The position numbers were made by a program, and so were the translations under genes. This document shows positions 7,444 to 15,126 of a stretch of 64,000 nucleotides of DNA, piece by piece. Source of the stretch: G963663365 sp963663365 (GTDB lineage: Bacteria; Hinthialibacterota; Hinthialibacteria; Hinthialibacterales; G963663365); NCBI GenBank assembly GCA_963663365.2, contig CAXXIH010000008.1, positions 496,001 to 560,000 of the forward strand, written 5' to 3'. The first letter of the stretch is position 1. Each line of letters opens with the position of its first letter. The notes under the pieces were generated by a model. That model had not been told where the DNA came from, made no database searches, and saw nothing but the letters and a program-made list of their open reading frames with translations.

Positions 7444-7510
7444 CAAGAGTCCGGCCGGGAGTGGAAAGAAAGGGGGGAGAGAGTACGTGCGGTACGCGGC
7501 CGGGCTCTTG
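7444..7510 (-). terminator. Conserved long hairpin, third full copy
   Basis: CAAGAGTCCGGCCG (7444-7457) pairs with CGGCCGGGCTCTTG (7497-7510), with one G-T pair, around a purine-rich loop. It ends the short stretch read from the promoter at 7635-7649, so that promoter would give a transcript of roughly 180 nt. Confidence 0.6.
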
Positions 7511-7559
7511 CGAGGTGGGAGACGGCATCGGCAGGAGTCACCGCCTGAGGCGCGGATTT

Positions 7560-7632
7560 TTCCTGCGAAATGCGGTTAAGTTCGCAATGCTCTTCAAAAT
7601 TCTCCGTTCTGGAATCGTGGAAGTGGCATAAA
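7560..7632 (-). pseudogene. 3' relic of a 2-oxoacid oxidoreductase gamma gene
   Basis: The minus strand encodes a peptide like 'LPRFQNGE' then a stop, matching the end of the intact gamma subunit ('FPRFQDGEIQRALRF'). The following 3' flank also matches the region after the intact gene. Only the last 14 or so codons survive, directly behind a sigma-54 promoter. Confidence 0.7.
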
Positions 7633-7634
7633 AC

Positions 7635-7649
7635 GCATAGTCTGTGCCA
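7635..7649 (-). promoter_or_regulatory. Sigma-54 promoter with no intact gene
   Basis: The minus strand reads TGGCACAGACTATGC, with a perfect -24 box and correct spacing. It is followed by the gamma-gene relic and the long hairpin. The complete activator dyad lies 64-101 bp upstream. It may make a short untranslated RNA or be a leftover. Confidence 0.8.
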
Positions 7650-7712
7650 ACGCTACAAACGAAGAAAATTCGTACGATTACGCTGCAGACGGTTGCGGGG
7701 GGAGTATCCACC

Positions 7713-7750
7713 TCAATCAAAATGAGGTACGTTTATATCAATTTGAATGA
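7713..7750. promoter_or_regulatory. Activator dyad overlapping the regulator's ribosome site
   Basis: TCAATCAAAAT (7713-7723) and AATTTGAATGA (7740-7750) form an imperfect inverted repeat with the same 16-bp spacer as 2676-2713. The right half touches the GAGG ribosome site of the activator gene that starts at 7759. The protein, once bound, could block its own synthesis. Confidence 0.7.
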
Positions 7751-7758
7751 GGTGGCCG

Positions 7759-9426
7759 ATGCGCGCAGAGGATTTGCATCACAAAGAGCTCCTGGAGCTT
7801 GAACCAGAGGGGGGCATGATCCGTTTTGCGGGGCAGCGCGCACTTCTGCTTGACGCTGTGGCCATGGGGATATTGCGGCAGTATCTCGTTGACAACTTTG
7901 GTCTGACCGCCGCGCGAGCAGTGCTGACCCAGTTTGGTTTCGCCCATGGCTGGCGCATGGCAACGGCCATGCAAAAGGAATTCAAGTGGGCGAACAATGA
8001 ACAATGGCGTCGAGCTGGCTCCCGCATCCACACCCTTGGGGGGCTTTTCCGCACCCAGCCGGGAATTGAGGACCCGCTAAGCAAGAGAGGGGCGGTGCTG
8101 CTTGCATCCTATGAGGCAGAACAGCATCTCCTGCATTTCGGTCGATCCGATTCGCCTGTGTGCTGGACCATTTGCGGCCTCACCAGTGGCTACGTCAGCT
8201 GCACCACTGGCAAGGAAATTTATGTTCTTGAAGATCGCTGTCTGGGCAAAGGTCAAGCGGCGTGCCACCTCCTGGGGCGCACACGCGAAGAGTGGGGGGA
8301 CGAACGCGCCGAGGAACTGGCGTTCTTCGACTCGGGACGTCTTAAGGAGTGTCTCGAAGTCTCGCTCAGCAGGGTAATGGAAACCTTGCGAGCTGCGGAG
8401 AAAAAGATTCAGGCACACCGCCAAGTATTGGTGCGCGTAGCACGCGATGTGGACGCTCCACTAGGGATTGTCGCCAAGAGCCCCAAGATGCGGCAGGTGG
8501 TAGATCTGGCGCAGCGCGTGGCCAAAGTTGATGCCACGGTACTCATAACCGGTGAAAGCGGAGTGGGTAAGGAACGCATCGCGCGCCTCGTCCACGACGA
8601 GTCAACGCGCGGCGCTGGGCCGTTCATCGCTGTCAACTGCAGTGCAATCACCGAGACCCTCCTCGAGAGCGAATTTTTTGGGCACAAGCGTGGGGCGTTC
8701 ACGGGCGCTGATTCGGACCGGCCCGGCATGTTTGAAGCAGCCAACCACGGAACACTGCTGCTGGACGAGATCGGCGATATCTCTCCGGGCATGCAGGTCA
8801 AGCTCCTGCGGGTGCTTCAGCAGCGGGAAGTCCGTCGAGTCGGGGAGAACAAAAGCCGACCGGTTGATGTGCGCATTCTAGCAGCCACAAACCGCGATCT
8901 GGCCCACGGGGTCGCAGACGGAACTTTTCGGCAGGACTTTTACTACCGGCTCAAGGTTGTCGAACTGTATGTTCCGCCGCTCCGCGACCGTAGGGACGAC
9001 ATCCTGCCTCTCGCCAGGGTGCTGCTTGCAGATGCGGCAGTTCGAATGGAACGTAATATTTCAGGTCTCACCCCACGTGCTGCTGATCAGTTGCTGCGCT
9101 ACGAGTGGCCGGGCAACGTACGCGAGTTGGAGAACGGCATGGAATGCGCCGTCGCACTCGCTCGTGGAAATCGTGTGGACCTCGAAGATTTACCCGAGGA
9201 AATCCGCCAGGCGTTCCCTAAGCCGGTGGTTAATCGGCAAACAGTGCAATCGCTCAGCGTGGTCGAAAAGGAGTACATCCTCGCGGTGCTGGAGCTGTGC
9301 GGCGGAAACCAGACGCACACCGCCAAGCGGCTCGGAATAGGCTCGGCGACGCTGCATCGGAAACTTAAAAAATATGGCCTTGTCGGGCAATCTCCGAACC
9401 GCCGGGACAAATCGACAAATGGCTAA
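7759..9426 (+). CDS. Sigma-54-dependent activator, XylR/DmpR type (V4R sensor)
   Basis: This 555-aa protein has an XylR_N domain (about 5-100), a V4R sensor domain (about 110-178, with the pattern E-x-x-C then G-x-x-x-C in 'VLEDRCLGKGQAACHLLG'), a linker helix, an AAA+ domain (about 230-460) and a Fis-type HTH (about 500-545). Walker A is 'GESGVGKE', the sigma-54 contact loop is 'GAFTGA' and Walker B is 'LLLDEIGD', so it should be an active, ligand-controlled activator. Relatives sense small aromatics; the ligand here is unknown. I chose the ATG at 7759 because GAGGTGG lies just upstream; an ATG at 7747 has none. The gene looks more GC-rich than its neighbours, which may mean it was acquired. 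It presumably drives the four sigma-54 promoters to its left. Confidence 0.95.
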   Translation: MRAEDLHHKELLELEPEGGMIRFAGQRALLLDAVAMGILRQYLVDNFGLTAARAVLTQFGFAHGWRMATAMQKEFKWANNEQWRRAGSRIHTLGGLFRTQPGIEDPLSKRGAVLLASYEAEQHLLHFGRSDSPVCWTICGLTSGYVSCTTGKEIYVLEDRCLGKGQAACHLLGRTREEWGDERAEELAFFDSGRLKECLEVSLSRVMETLRAAEKKIQAHRQVLVRVARDVDAPLGIVAKSPKMRQVVDLAQRVAKVDATVLITGESGVGKERIARLVHDESTRGAGPFIAVNCSAITETLLESEFFGHKRGAFTGADSDRPGMFEAANHGTLLLDEIGDISPGMQVKLLRVLQQREVRRVGENKSRPVDVRILAATNRDLAHGVADGTFRQDFYYRLKVVELYVPPLRDRRDDILPLARVLLADAAVRMERNISGLTPRAADQLLRYEWPGNVRELENGMECAVALARGNRVDLEDLPEEIRQAFPKPVVNRQTVQSLSVVEKEYILAVLELCGGNQTHTAKRLGIGSATLHRKLKKYGLVGQSPNRRDKSTNG

Positions 9427-10465
9427 AAACGGTAGATGTGACGCTAGACAACAATGGCCAGTGAGACAGAATGCAGGGGGGGGCAGGGTCACAAGAAGAA
9501 GATAATGCAGAACGGTTGCGAAGGATCACAGCTCATGATGCATTAGAGGGCAGCAATTCTTCCCTGACCTCTTTATACGATAACGCACCAGTATTTTTCA
9601 CCGTTAGCGGGTGAGAAGCTGAGGAACGAGATATTACGACACAAGTATGAAAATCCGAAAATTTTGAATAGGAAAATGCAGATCACTGTGGGCTACCCCT
9701 TAATGACCTCGTAAATCTTAAGAGCGCTGTCCATTTGTCCGCGCTGACTAATGAGCCCACAATACCTAGAATCTGCAGGAACGGGAAACCATCCTGCGCC
9801 CATGACAACACTTTAAGCCTGCATTTACAAGATAGGCTCCTAATCTTTCCTCAGAAATAAAGATCTTGGAGAAACACTACGCCTGGTCAAATTTGAATTG
9901 CTGCCCATTGCGGACAACTTGATTTTTCGGTTTTTCGACTCTTGGGAGAGCTAAGAATGTAATTCTCAGAGATCAAAATTGGGCCTCCAGGGCAGGATCA
10001 TTTTTCGCACTGCCCTACCCAGAAGATACCGGGCAGCATATCTAAGAAAATCGCCTTAAGGTTATGACGAATGGCCGCATGAAACTATAGTCGCCATTTC
10101 ACCGTCTTCTCAAGCGCTCGCACTTAGACTGCCGGTGCGGTGACGCAAAAGGCCGCTGGGGCCGCCACCAAACCAGAAGATGGACCACATAGCTCTTTCG
10201 CCTCAAACTGCGGTAGAGCAAAAATACAACAATCTCCGCCATAATGGCGGCACTGGAAAGGATGAGGACATATAAAGTCATGAACTAATCTAGCATAAGG
10301 CCCGGTAAATAGAGATACCTGTTGTTTGAGCAAAACTCCGTCTGCACTGTAATTTAAGGACTCACGACGTTGCTTGCTAAAGGGTTCAGACTGCGCTATT
10401 TCGAGGGTATGACTACGCTATTCAATCTCCTGAGAAGCCTTTGGTGTGGTGTGACAATAGAAGGC
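9427..10465. other. 1-kb region without a supported gene
   Basis: No frame has both a ribosome site and coding character. A 60-codon minus-strand frame at 10099-10281 encodes a possible membrane peptide ('VLILSSAAIMAEIVVFLLY') but has no ribosome site. A copy of the repeat found at 10811-10865 lies at 10401-10455. Confidence 0.5.
10401..10455. repeat. 55-bp direct repeat, copy 1
   Basis: The block around GACTACGCTATTCAATCTCC recurs at 10811-10865 with about four differences, and weaker similarity extends about 30 bp to the left. The two copies flank the Lys-rich small gene. In the second copy the block is the 3' end of a 69-codon minus-strand frame. Confidence 0.75.
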
Positions 10466-10594
10466 TTATTTCTTTAGCGAGTCTGAGGCTGGTGCTTTCT
10501 CTTGTTTATCCCGTTTCTTCTTATCCTTTCTTTTATCCTTTATGGCTTTCTGCTTCCGGTCCTTGTCTTTATCCTTCTGACCCTTGTCTCCCAT
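10466..10594 (-). CDS. Very Lys-rich 42-aa protein
   Basis: The 42-aa peptide starts 'MGDKGQKDKDKDRKQK' and ends 'APASDSLKK'. More than a third of its residues are Lys or Arg, with alternating Asp/Glu, so it should be disordered or a single charged helix. GGGAGA lies 6-8 nt before the chosen ATG. The longer open frame (to 10684) has no ribosome site and an unlike, Cys-rich N-terminus. Small Lys-rich proteins of this style are common in environmental bacteria, with unknown function; nucleic-acid binding is a guess from charge. Direct repeats flank the gene. Confidence 0.55.
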   Translation of the reverse strand: MGDKGQKDKDKDRKQKAIKDKRKDKKKRDKQEKAPASDSLKK

Positions 10595-10805
10595 TGCATG
10601 TCTCCCTTGGTGCACACACGATTCCCTGCTGTCCCCGAAAGGATCGGCAGCCCAATTATTCTGACATTCGAAACAATATAGCACTTTCGGACAGCCTCGA
10701 CGAGACGCTTGCCGATCTCTGCATGTTGTCCCTCCGAAATACCCTCGTCTTCAATGTAATTCATGGACTTGCAACGCGGCTTGCTAAAGGAGGGTGCGGA
10801 TTGAG

Positions 10806-11015
10806 CTATCTCGAGGGCATGACTACGCTATTCAATCTCCTGAGAAGCTTTTGGTGTGCCGTGACCTGCATCTGCAAGATCAAAGGTTGCGGTCGGTCAC
10901 TCATATGGGCAACGATCTGCCCCTGCGTAACGCCAGTCATATCAATGAGACAGAGCGTAATCTTGCCGACCGTCCGGTGGCCTGTGACATATTCCTCATC
11001 GGTAATCCTCTTCAT
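10806..11015 (-). CDS. Doubtful 69-aa hypothetical protein
   Basis: The open frame starts 'MKRITDEEYVTGHRTVGK' and contains 'MTGVTQGQIVAHMSDRPQP'. There is no clear ribosome site and I recognise no family. The last codons fall in the 55-bp direct repeat that is also present at 10401-10455. It may be a real gene whose 3' tail was duplicated, as happened elsewhere in this window, or chance. Confidence 0.25.
   Translation of the reverse strand: MKRITDEEYVTGHRTVGKITLCLIDMTGVTQGQIVAHMSDRPQPLILQMQVTAHQKLLRRLNSVVMPSR
10811..10865. repeat. 55-bp direct repeat, copy 2
   Basis: Partner of 10401-10455, offset by 410 bp in the same orientation. Confidence 0.75.
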
Positions 11016-11023
11016 ATGACACT

Positions 11024-11038
11024 TGGAACGACTCTTGC
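11024..11038 (+). promoter_or_regulatory. Sigma-54-like promoter before a 59-aa ORF
   Basis: The plus strand reads TGGAACGACTCTTGC. GG and GC are 10 nt apart and TTGC is perfect; the only mismatch to TGGCACG is A for C. The predicted start near 11050 leaves about 40 nt before the small ORF. It does not belong to the duplicated module family, and no UAS dyad was seen nearby. Confidence 0.6.
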
Positions 11039-11089
11039 GGTTATCCCTTAATGGTCATGGAGACATAAAATACGAAAGGAAGAAAAATC

Positions 11090-11269
11090 ATGGCCATAAA
11101 ATTAAAGATACCAACACCATACATTTACAGCATGAAGGAACGTATCGTCAAATTACGTTTGTTTTCTCAAAGGTTCCGGGATGAAGTACGCATTTATCGT
11201 GTCTTGGTTTCAATCTTCCTGATTTCAGTAGCAGCTCTCATATTTTTCTTCATGCCCACCATTCTGTGA
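11090..11269 (+). CDS. 59-aa single-pass membrane peptide
   Basis: The ATG at 11090 follows AAAGGAAG at good spacing. The peptide has a basic N-terminal half ('MAIKLKIPTPYIYSMKER', 'LRLFSQRFRDEVRIYR') and one hydrophobic helix (about 38-57, 'VLVSIFLISVAALIFFFMP') ending near the C-terminus. The layout (basic head inside, short tail outside) resembles the 70-aa protein at 3447-3659, though the sequences are not clearly related. A sigma-54-like promoter lies about 50 bp upstream. Family unknown; a small envelope-stress or regulatory membrane peptide is a guess. Confidence 0.6.
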   Translation: MAIKLKIPTPYIYSMKERIVKLRLFSQRFRDEVRIYRVLVSIFLISVAALIFFFMPTIL

Positions 11270-11450
11270 CACTGAGCCAAGATCAAGACAATATTCCACT
11301 TTCGGGAGGCGTCGCCCCTAATCACCCTCTCTGCCTGTGAATAAGTTACGCTACGTGGGACAGGGAAAACAAATCATTCATGATACAATACCAAGTCAAT
11401 ATTCGCTGAATGAAAAAGGGAAGTAATGGAATCAAGTTTGCACTCAATCC

Positions 11451-11786
11451 ATGATCGTCTTGGCTGATCAAATGTTTGAAATATTAAAGGAAATAGATCC
11501 CAATTTAAAAATGAAATATAACAAATTTTACATTGGTGTATCCAAAGATGGGCAAGGCTTTAATTTTGTTTATTTTAGGCCTCGAAAGAACTGCGTTAAT
11601 TTGCACTTAAAAATCGAAGAGAGTACTGAAATTGATGAGCGAATCGAGCAAGCAGGCCTCGATACATTGGAATATAACAAACGAAGCCGTGATTACCGTA
11701 TACGCCTAAAAGAGGGTGATGTTGAGAATCACAAAAATGAATTGAGAGAGCTGATGAGACTGGCCTATGAGAACAGAGTCTCATAA
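11451..11786 (+). CDS. DUF5655-like protein
   Basis: This 111-aa protein is rich in charged residues, with the pattern seen in DUF5655/'predicted transport protein' domains: 'GFNFVYFRPRKNCVNLHLK' (about 35-53), an acidic linker, 'DYRIRLKEGD' (about 82-91) and a C-terminal helix ending 'LRELMRLAYENRVS'. In other proteins this domain is often the tail of restriction-type or DNA-associated proteins. Here it stands alone. The in-frame codon region before the ATG closes at a TAA 27 bp upstream and shows no good ribosome site, so the start is uncertain and the gene could be a fragment. No operon partner is seen. Confidence 0.55.
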   Translation: MIVLADQMFEILKEIDPNLKMKYNKFYIGVSKDGQGFNFVYFRPRKNCVNLHLKIEESTEIDERIEQAGLDTLEYNKRSRDYRIRLKEGDVENHKNELRELMRLAYENRVS

Positions 11787-11924
11787 GCGCGCACAGGTTA
11801 AACTGGGGGCGATTAAGATGACAGTTTTTATAGTGAAGGCAGTGTAAGAACTGTGTTTTAACATTCACTGCATTTTTTGTGAATCTCTAATTCCAATTTA
11901 AGATTACCCACTTATATCGTGTCT

Positions 11925-12079
11925 TCAACCACCCTCAAACACCCCCTCAAACACCTTCGCCATCGTCGGCCAATGCCCCTGCCTTATCAGCTCACTACAC
12001 ACCCGCCAAACGATCTGATCTTGGTTGCTGCTGACGGTATATCGAATGCATTCCGGATGGCAGTAATAACCGGCACTAA
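11925..12079 (-). pseudogene. 3' fragment of the 275-aa module protein gene
   Basis: The minus strand encodes the last 50 or so residues of the protein intact at 36302-37129 ('HPECI.Y.VSSN', 'VCSELIRQGHWPTMAKVFEG'). Similarity stops near 12079. A longer fragment lies at 25820-26175. Confidence 0.8.
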
Positions 12080-12134
12080 AGTTCTGAATTGGAATTGTAT
12101 GATTCAAACTCATATGAAATTAATCTAGAAATCC

Positions 12135-12761
12135 TTACTTCACATAGAAGTTTGGATTGGCCCAAAATGAAGGCGTAGGTGTCGGAAAGCGAAGGGAAGC
12201 GTCGCAGTCGTAAGAAGACCGGACAATGTCACCATTACTGAGAACACCATTAGACGGAGCATAATAAAAATAGTTCTCTTTTGTTCCACTTGGAACAAAA
12301 GCAGCATCCTCATCGAAATCAGGGCCGGGACTTATAAGATACCAAATTTGAAGGACAGCCGCACGTTCTCCTCCAAAACTCCCAGGAGGCAGGTTGAATC
12401 TCGAATAGCTATAAGATGCAAAAGACGACATCTCATCTTCCAAGACTTCGGATGTGAATATTTCATACTCTTTACGCCGGAAAGTATCTAAAGGCATAGA
12501 GTTAAGGTAAGCGATTGGCGTAGTTAACACCTGTAATTCCTCGTCAGGATCCTTTAAATTATTCCCAGGGTACTGCCCATGATCTTTGCTATATAAGATT
12601 AAAGCTTCGCCGATGAGTTTCAAATCTTGTTGAGCCCTGGCGATCTGTGAACGGATTTGCGCATCTAGAAATTTAGGGATCATAACCAGTGCAAGGATGG
12701 TCAGAATAAAGAAAACAGCAATTACCTCGATGGCATAGGGAAAGCGTTTTGCCTGGCCCAT
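12135..12761 (-). CDS. Type II secretion/type IV pilin-like pseudopilin
   Basis: This 208-aa protein has a pilin-type N-terminal helix with Glu at position 5 of the hydrophobic run ('FPYAIEVIAVFFILTILA'), followed by 'MIPKFLDAQIRSQIARAQQD' and a globular head. The 'LTTPIAYLNSMPLDTF' block is typical of a pseudopilin family abundant in Sumerlaeota/Hydrogenedentota-like bacteria. The usual cleavage context G-F-T-L-I-E is changed to R-F-P-Y-A-I-E, so processing by prepilin peptidase is not assured. GGAGG lies before the ATG at 12761; an earlier in-frame start at 12812 has no such site. No other secretion genes are nearby, as is usual for these orphan pseudopilins. Confidence 0.85.
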   Translation of the reverse strand: MGQAKRFPYAIEVIAVFFILTILALVMIPKFLDAQIRSQIARAQQDLKLIGEALILYSKDHGQYPGNNLKDPDEELQVLTTPIAYLNSMPLDTFRRKEYEIFTSEVLEDEMSSFASYSYSRFNLPPGSFGGERAAVLQIWYLISPGPDFDEDAAFVPSGTKENYFYYAPSNGVLSNGDIVRSSYDCDASLRFPTPTPSFWANPNFYVK

Positions 12762-12950
12762 ACAAACACCTCCGGAAAATTGCGGCCTACAATATACACA
12801 GTCCAATTTCATTATAACAAGAATTTGACGTCAAGGGCAGCCAATAAGTGCGTTAGGCGGCTTTCATTAAAATGCAGCATCTGAACCAATCTTTTTGATA
12901 TTAGCCTAAGCCAGCATTTAGCAAACTGCCCCAGGCATCTTGATCCACTT

Positions 12951-14192
12951 CTAAACATCAAACCGCATAAACCGGTCATACAACGCCGTCTTGCGAAGAT
13001 GAAAAGGGCGCATATATTTTGACTCAGTCGGCAATTCCTTCTTCTCAAGCAACCCCATGGTTAGCAAATGCCTGAATATTCGCGAGTCCACCATCCATTC
13101 CAAGTGATAGGGATCGTCGGCCCGTAAAATCGTGTTTCGGACCTTGGGCAAAATGACCATCGGAGCCAATTTCTTCGGCGAAATCAACTTCCCAGCAAGT
13201 TTACCGACCATATACAAGGAAAAGGCTACTGTCGCCTGAAGATCGTCATTTACTTCCATCCGATCACAATAGGCCAGGTCAAAATCTTTGAAGTTCGTCT
13301 GGAATAGCAATGTAAACAACGAACCCGCATTTTCTTCTTCCGCATATTTCTGACCGTTTCGTGTGAGCGTGAACTGCCCCTTGTTACATTTTATCAGCTT
13401 AGCCAGTTCAAAGAGGATTCGAATAAAATGGAGAGGAAAGACATCCTCTTCGTTGATAACCTTGTTAAACCTGTAGATATCCTCACGGCTTTCTTCCGAC
13501 ATCTCAAAAGTCTCGAGCATCTGCGTGACGAATTTACGATTCAAATTACCGGCCGTTGTAGCCTTCACCTTCCTAAATTCTTTGAGGGCAATCAGAAATG
13601 TACGGGAATTGATCAGCAGTTCAGATTGATCGAAAGCCTCTAGAGGCAGCGACGAGTTTAATTGCACACAGCCGTTTGGATCGTTCCAATCGTCATTGAT
13701 TAGACGCATGAGTTGGGAACGGGATAAGCCTCCGATTTTCTTGTACGGAATGTTCTTGAAACGGTCTATACTCGTCTTCACCATATTGTTGATAAAAGAC
13801 AGGATGTCTCCTTGTGCATCGAGGTGCTTTTTTTCTTCATAATAGTTGGGAATGTTACCCCTGATCTCTCGCTGCTCGCCCTTGTTTCCAGCGATTTGTA
13901 TGACACCGGCACGTTTTTGGATTAGTTGTACTATACTGAGATAAATCTCGTTCCATCTGGCAGCTTCAAAAGAGTCTTTACTCCCTATAGACTTTATCTC
14001 GGCTAGATCAGCGATCCCAATCAGTTCTTCTTCCTCAAAATGGCATAGCAAGAAATTGCCTTTGACCGTACAAACTTGGAGCCGTTTGTGGATACCCTGA
14101 GAAAATGAAGGCTCTGCAAGAAGCATGTTCCGCTGCCCCTCACTCAGATACAGCGGGATTTTGTGGCTGGAATCGGTATCACGGCTAGTCAT
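12951..14192 (-). CDS. Unknown 413-aa protein translationally coupled to HU
   Basis: This is a soluble protein without signal peptide or membrane segment. The middle and C-terminal parts (about 240-410) are helical, with 'FTLTRNGQKYAEEENAGSLF' resembling the winged-helix end of proteins that read a 'LT..G' strand; the C-terminus 'LRKTALYDRFMRFDV' is basic. I do not recognise a named family. The ATG overlaps the last 8 bp of the HU gene, so the two are co-transcribed and probably coupled. A nucleoid- or DNA-related role is inference from that partner only. Confidence 0.7.
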   Translation of the reverse strand: MTSRDTDSSHKIPLYLSEGQRNMLLAEPSFSQGIHKRLQVCTVKGNFLLCHFEEEELIGIADLAEIKSIGSKDSFEAARWNEIYLSIVQLIQKRAGVIQIAGNKGEQREIRGNIPNYYEEKKHLDAQGDILSFINNMVKTSIDRFKNIPYKKIGGLSRSQLMRLINDDWNDPNGCVQLNSSLPLEAFDQSELLINSRTFLIALKEFRKVKATTAGNLNRKFVTQMLETFEMSEESREDIYRFNKVINEEDVFPLHFIRILFELAKLIKCNKGQFTLTRNGQKYAEEENAGSLFTLLFQTNFKDFDLAYCDRMEVNDDLQATVAFSLYMVGKLAGKLISPKKLAPMVILPKVRNTILRADDPYHLEWMVDSRIFRHLLTMGLLEKKELPTESKYMRPFHLRKTALYDRFMRFDV

Positions 14193-14475
14193 TGCATACT
14201 GTCTCTTCGACGACCCGCCTCATCCTCTTTCCAGCTTTGAAATGGACAACGTTACGGGCTGGCACGGACGCTTCTTCTCCGGTGATTGGATTACGGCCTA
14301 CACGCGGCGGTGTTCTACGGACCTCAAAGACACCGAAATCTCGAATTTCAATGCGGCGTTCTTGGGCAAGGGTTTTCATGAAGACATTCAGCAGACATTC
14401 GACGATGATGCTGATATGGCGGACTTCGTGCTTCGTTTTCTTGTTGACGATCTCGATGATGTCTTTTTTGTTCAT
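14185..14475 (-). CDS. HU/IHF-family DNA-binding protein
   Basis: This 96-aa protein is a complete HU-type histone-like protein: 'MNKKDIIEIVNKKTKH' (helix 1), 'NVFMKTLAQERRIEIRDFG' and the DNA-binding arm with 'RVGRNPITGEEASVPARNVV' followed by 'HFKAGKRMRRVV'. The R-x-x-R-N-P-x-T-G motif and intercalating Pro are intact. HU dimers bend DNA and support sigma-54 promoter looping among other things. GGGG lies 5 nt before the chosen ATG; a GTG two codons earlier is less likely. The stop codon lies inside the start of the downstream 413-aa gene. Confidence 0.95.
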   Translation of the reverse strand: MNKKDIIEIVNKKTKHEVRHISIIVECLLNVFMKTLAQERRIEIRDFGVFEVRRTPPRVGRNPITGEEASVPARNVVHFKAGKRMRRVVEETVCND

Positions 14476-14892
14476 ATGCACCCCTATTTTGACCGGTGGT
14501 ATTTCTCGGATTCATTATAATTAGGCATTGATAACCGGCCGTCAATCCACTGAAATTAACCATGATGAATATAAAATGCACATTACTCTATCAGTCCTAG
14601 CCGTCATCATGCAATTTTAACTTTGTCCCCTAGCCGACAGGATTTTCTTTCTTGGATGCCACACTTCCTCTGCCGACTGGGGGATTTTTGTATTCACATA
14701 TGCCTATATTGGCACTATTGATTTGATTCACAGTATGCAAAAATTGGCTTTCCGGTCATCCGCTCACCCTCCTGAATTTATCTCCCCGCTTATTGGTTGG
14801 CCGGGTTTTATTCTTTGCCTGATTATCTCGCTACGCATCATGCACAAGTAATTACATTGCGGCAAAAAACTATTTTTACGGAGAACAAACAA

Positions 14893-15126
14893 TCAGTTTT
14901 TCGTGCGGGTCTTTTTCATCTCATCCACGTAAATCGGTAAAGCATCCAATCTATTTCCGCATGAAGGTGTGATTGGCAGATCACCATTGAGCATCAATTT
15001 AAAATTTTTAGAGTCGACACCAATATGGTTGGCTATAGCATCTCCTGCTTGGCTCTGGCCATCTGGTATATATTCCTGTAAATCTTGGCAGAGTTGTTTG
15101 AGTTTATGTGTGGTCCAAAAGCTCAT
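14893..15126 (-). CDS. Small hypothetical protein, 77 aa
   Basis: A soluble 77-aa peptide beginning 'MSFWTTHKLKQLCQDLQEY' with a likely HTH-like helical middle ('GDAIANHIGVDSKNFKLML'). The order of helices recalls small Cro/HTH proteins, but the match is too weak to name. GGAAG lies about 8 nt before the ATG; a GTG 15 bp upstream is possible. It stands alone between HU and a plus-strand gene. Confidence 0.5.
   Translation of the reverse strand: MSFWTTHKLKQLCQDLQEYIPDGQSQAGDAIANHIGVDSKNFKLMLNGDLPITPSCGNRLDALPIYVDEMKKTRTKN

Larger units (their letters stand above)
7045..7632 (-). repeat. Long diverged direct repeat, copy 2 (regulatory module)
   Basis: This is the counterpart of 5130-5740. It holds the leader ORF start, the sigma-54 promoter (7208-7222), a half UAS (TCTATCAAATT at 7288-7298), the spacer, the long hairpin and, at its right end, only the tail of a gamma-subunit gene. 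Gene loss in this copy left promoter and tail side by side. Confidence 0.8.

Noticed and set aside
10099..10281. A 60-codon minus-strand frame with a hydrophobic stretch
   Set aside because: There is no ribosome site, the C-terminal half is very basic and unlike a protein end, and an overlapping frame is open too.
11427..11441. A TGGAATCAAGTTTGC match to the sigma-54 consensus before the DUF5655-like gene
   Set aside because: The predicted transcript would start about at the ATG, leaving no leader, and no activator dyad lies nearby. It is likely chance.
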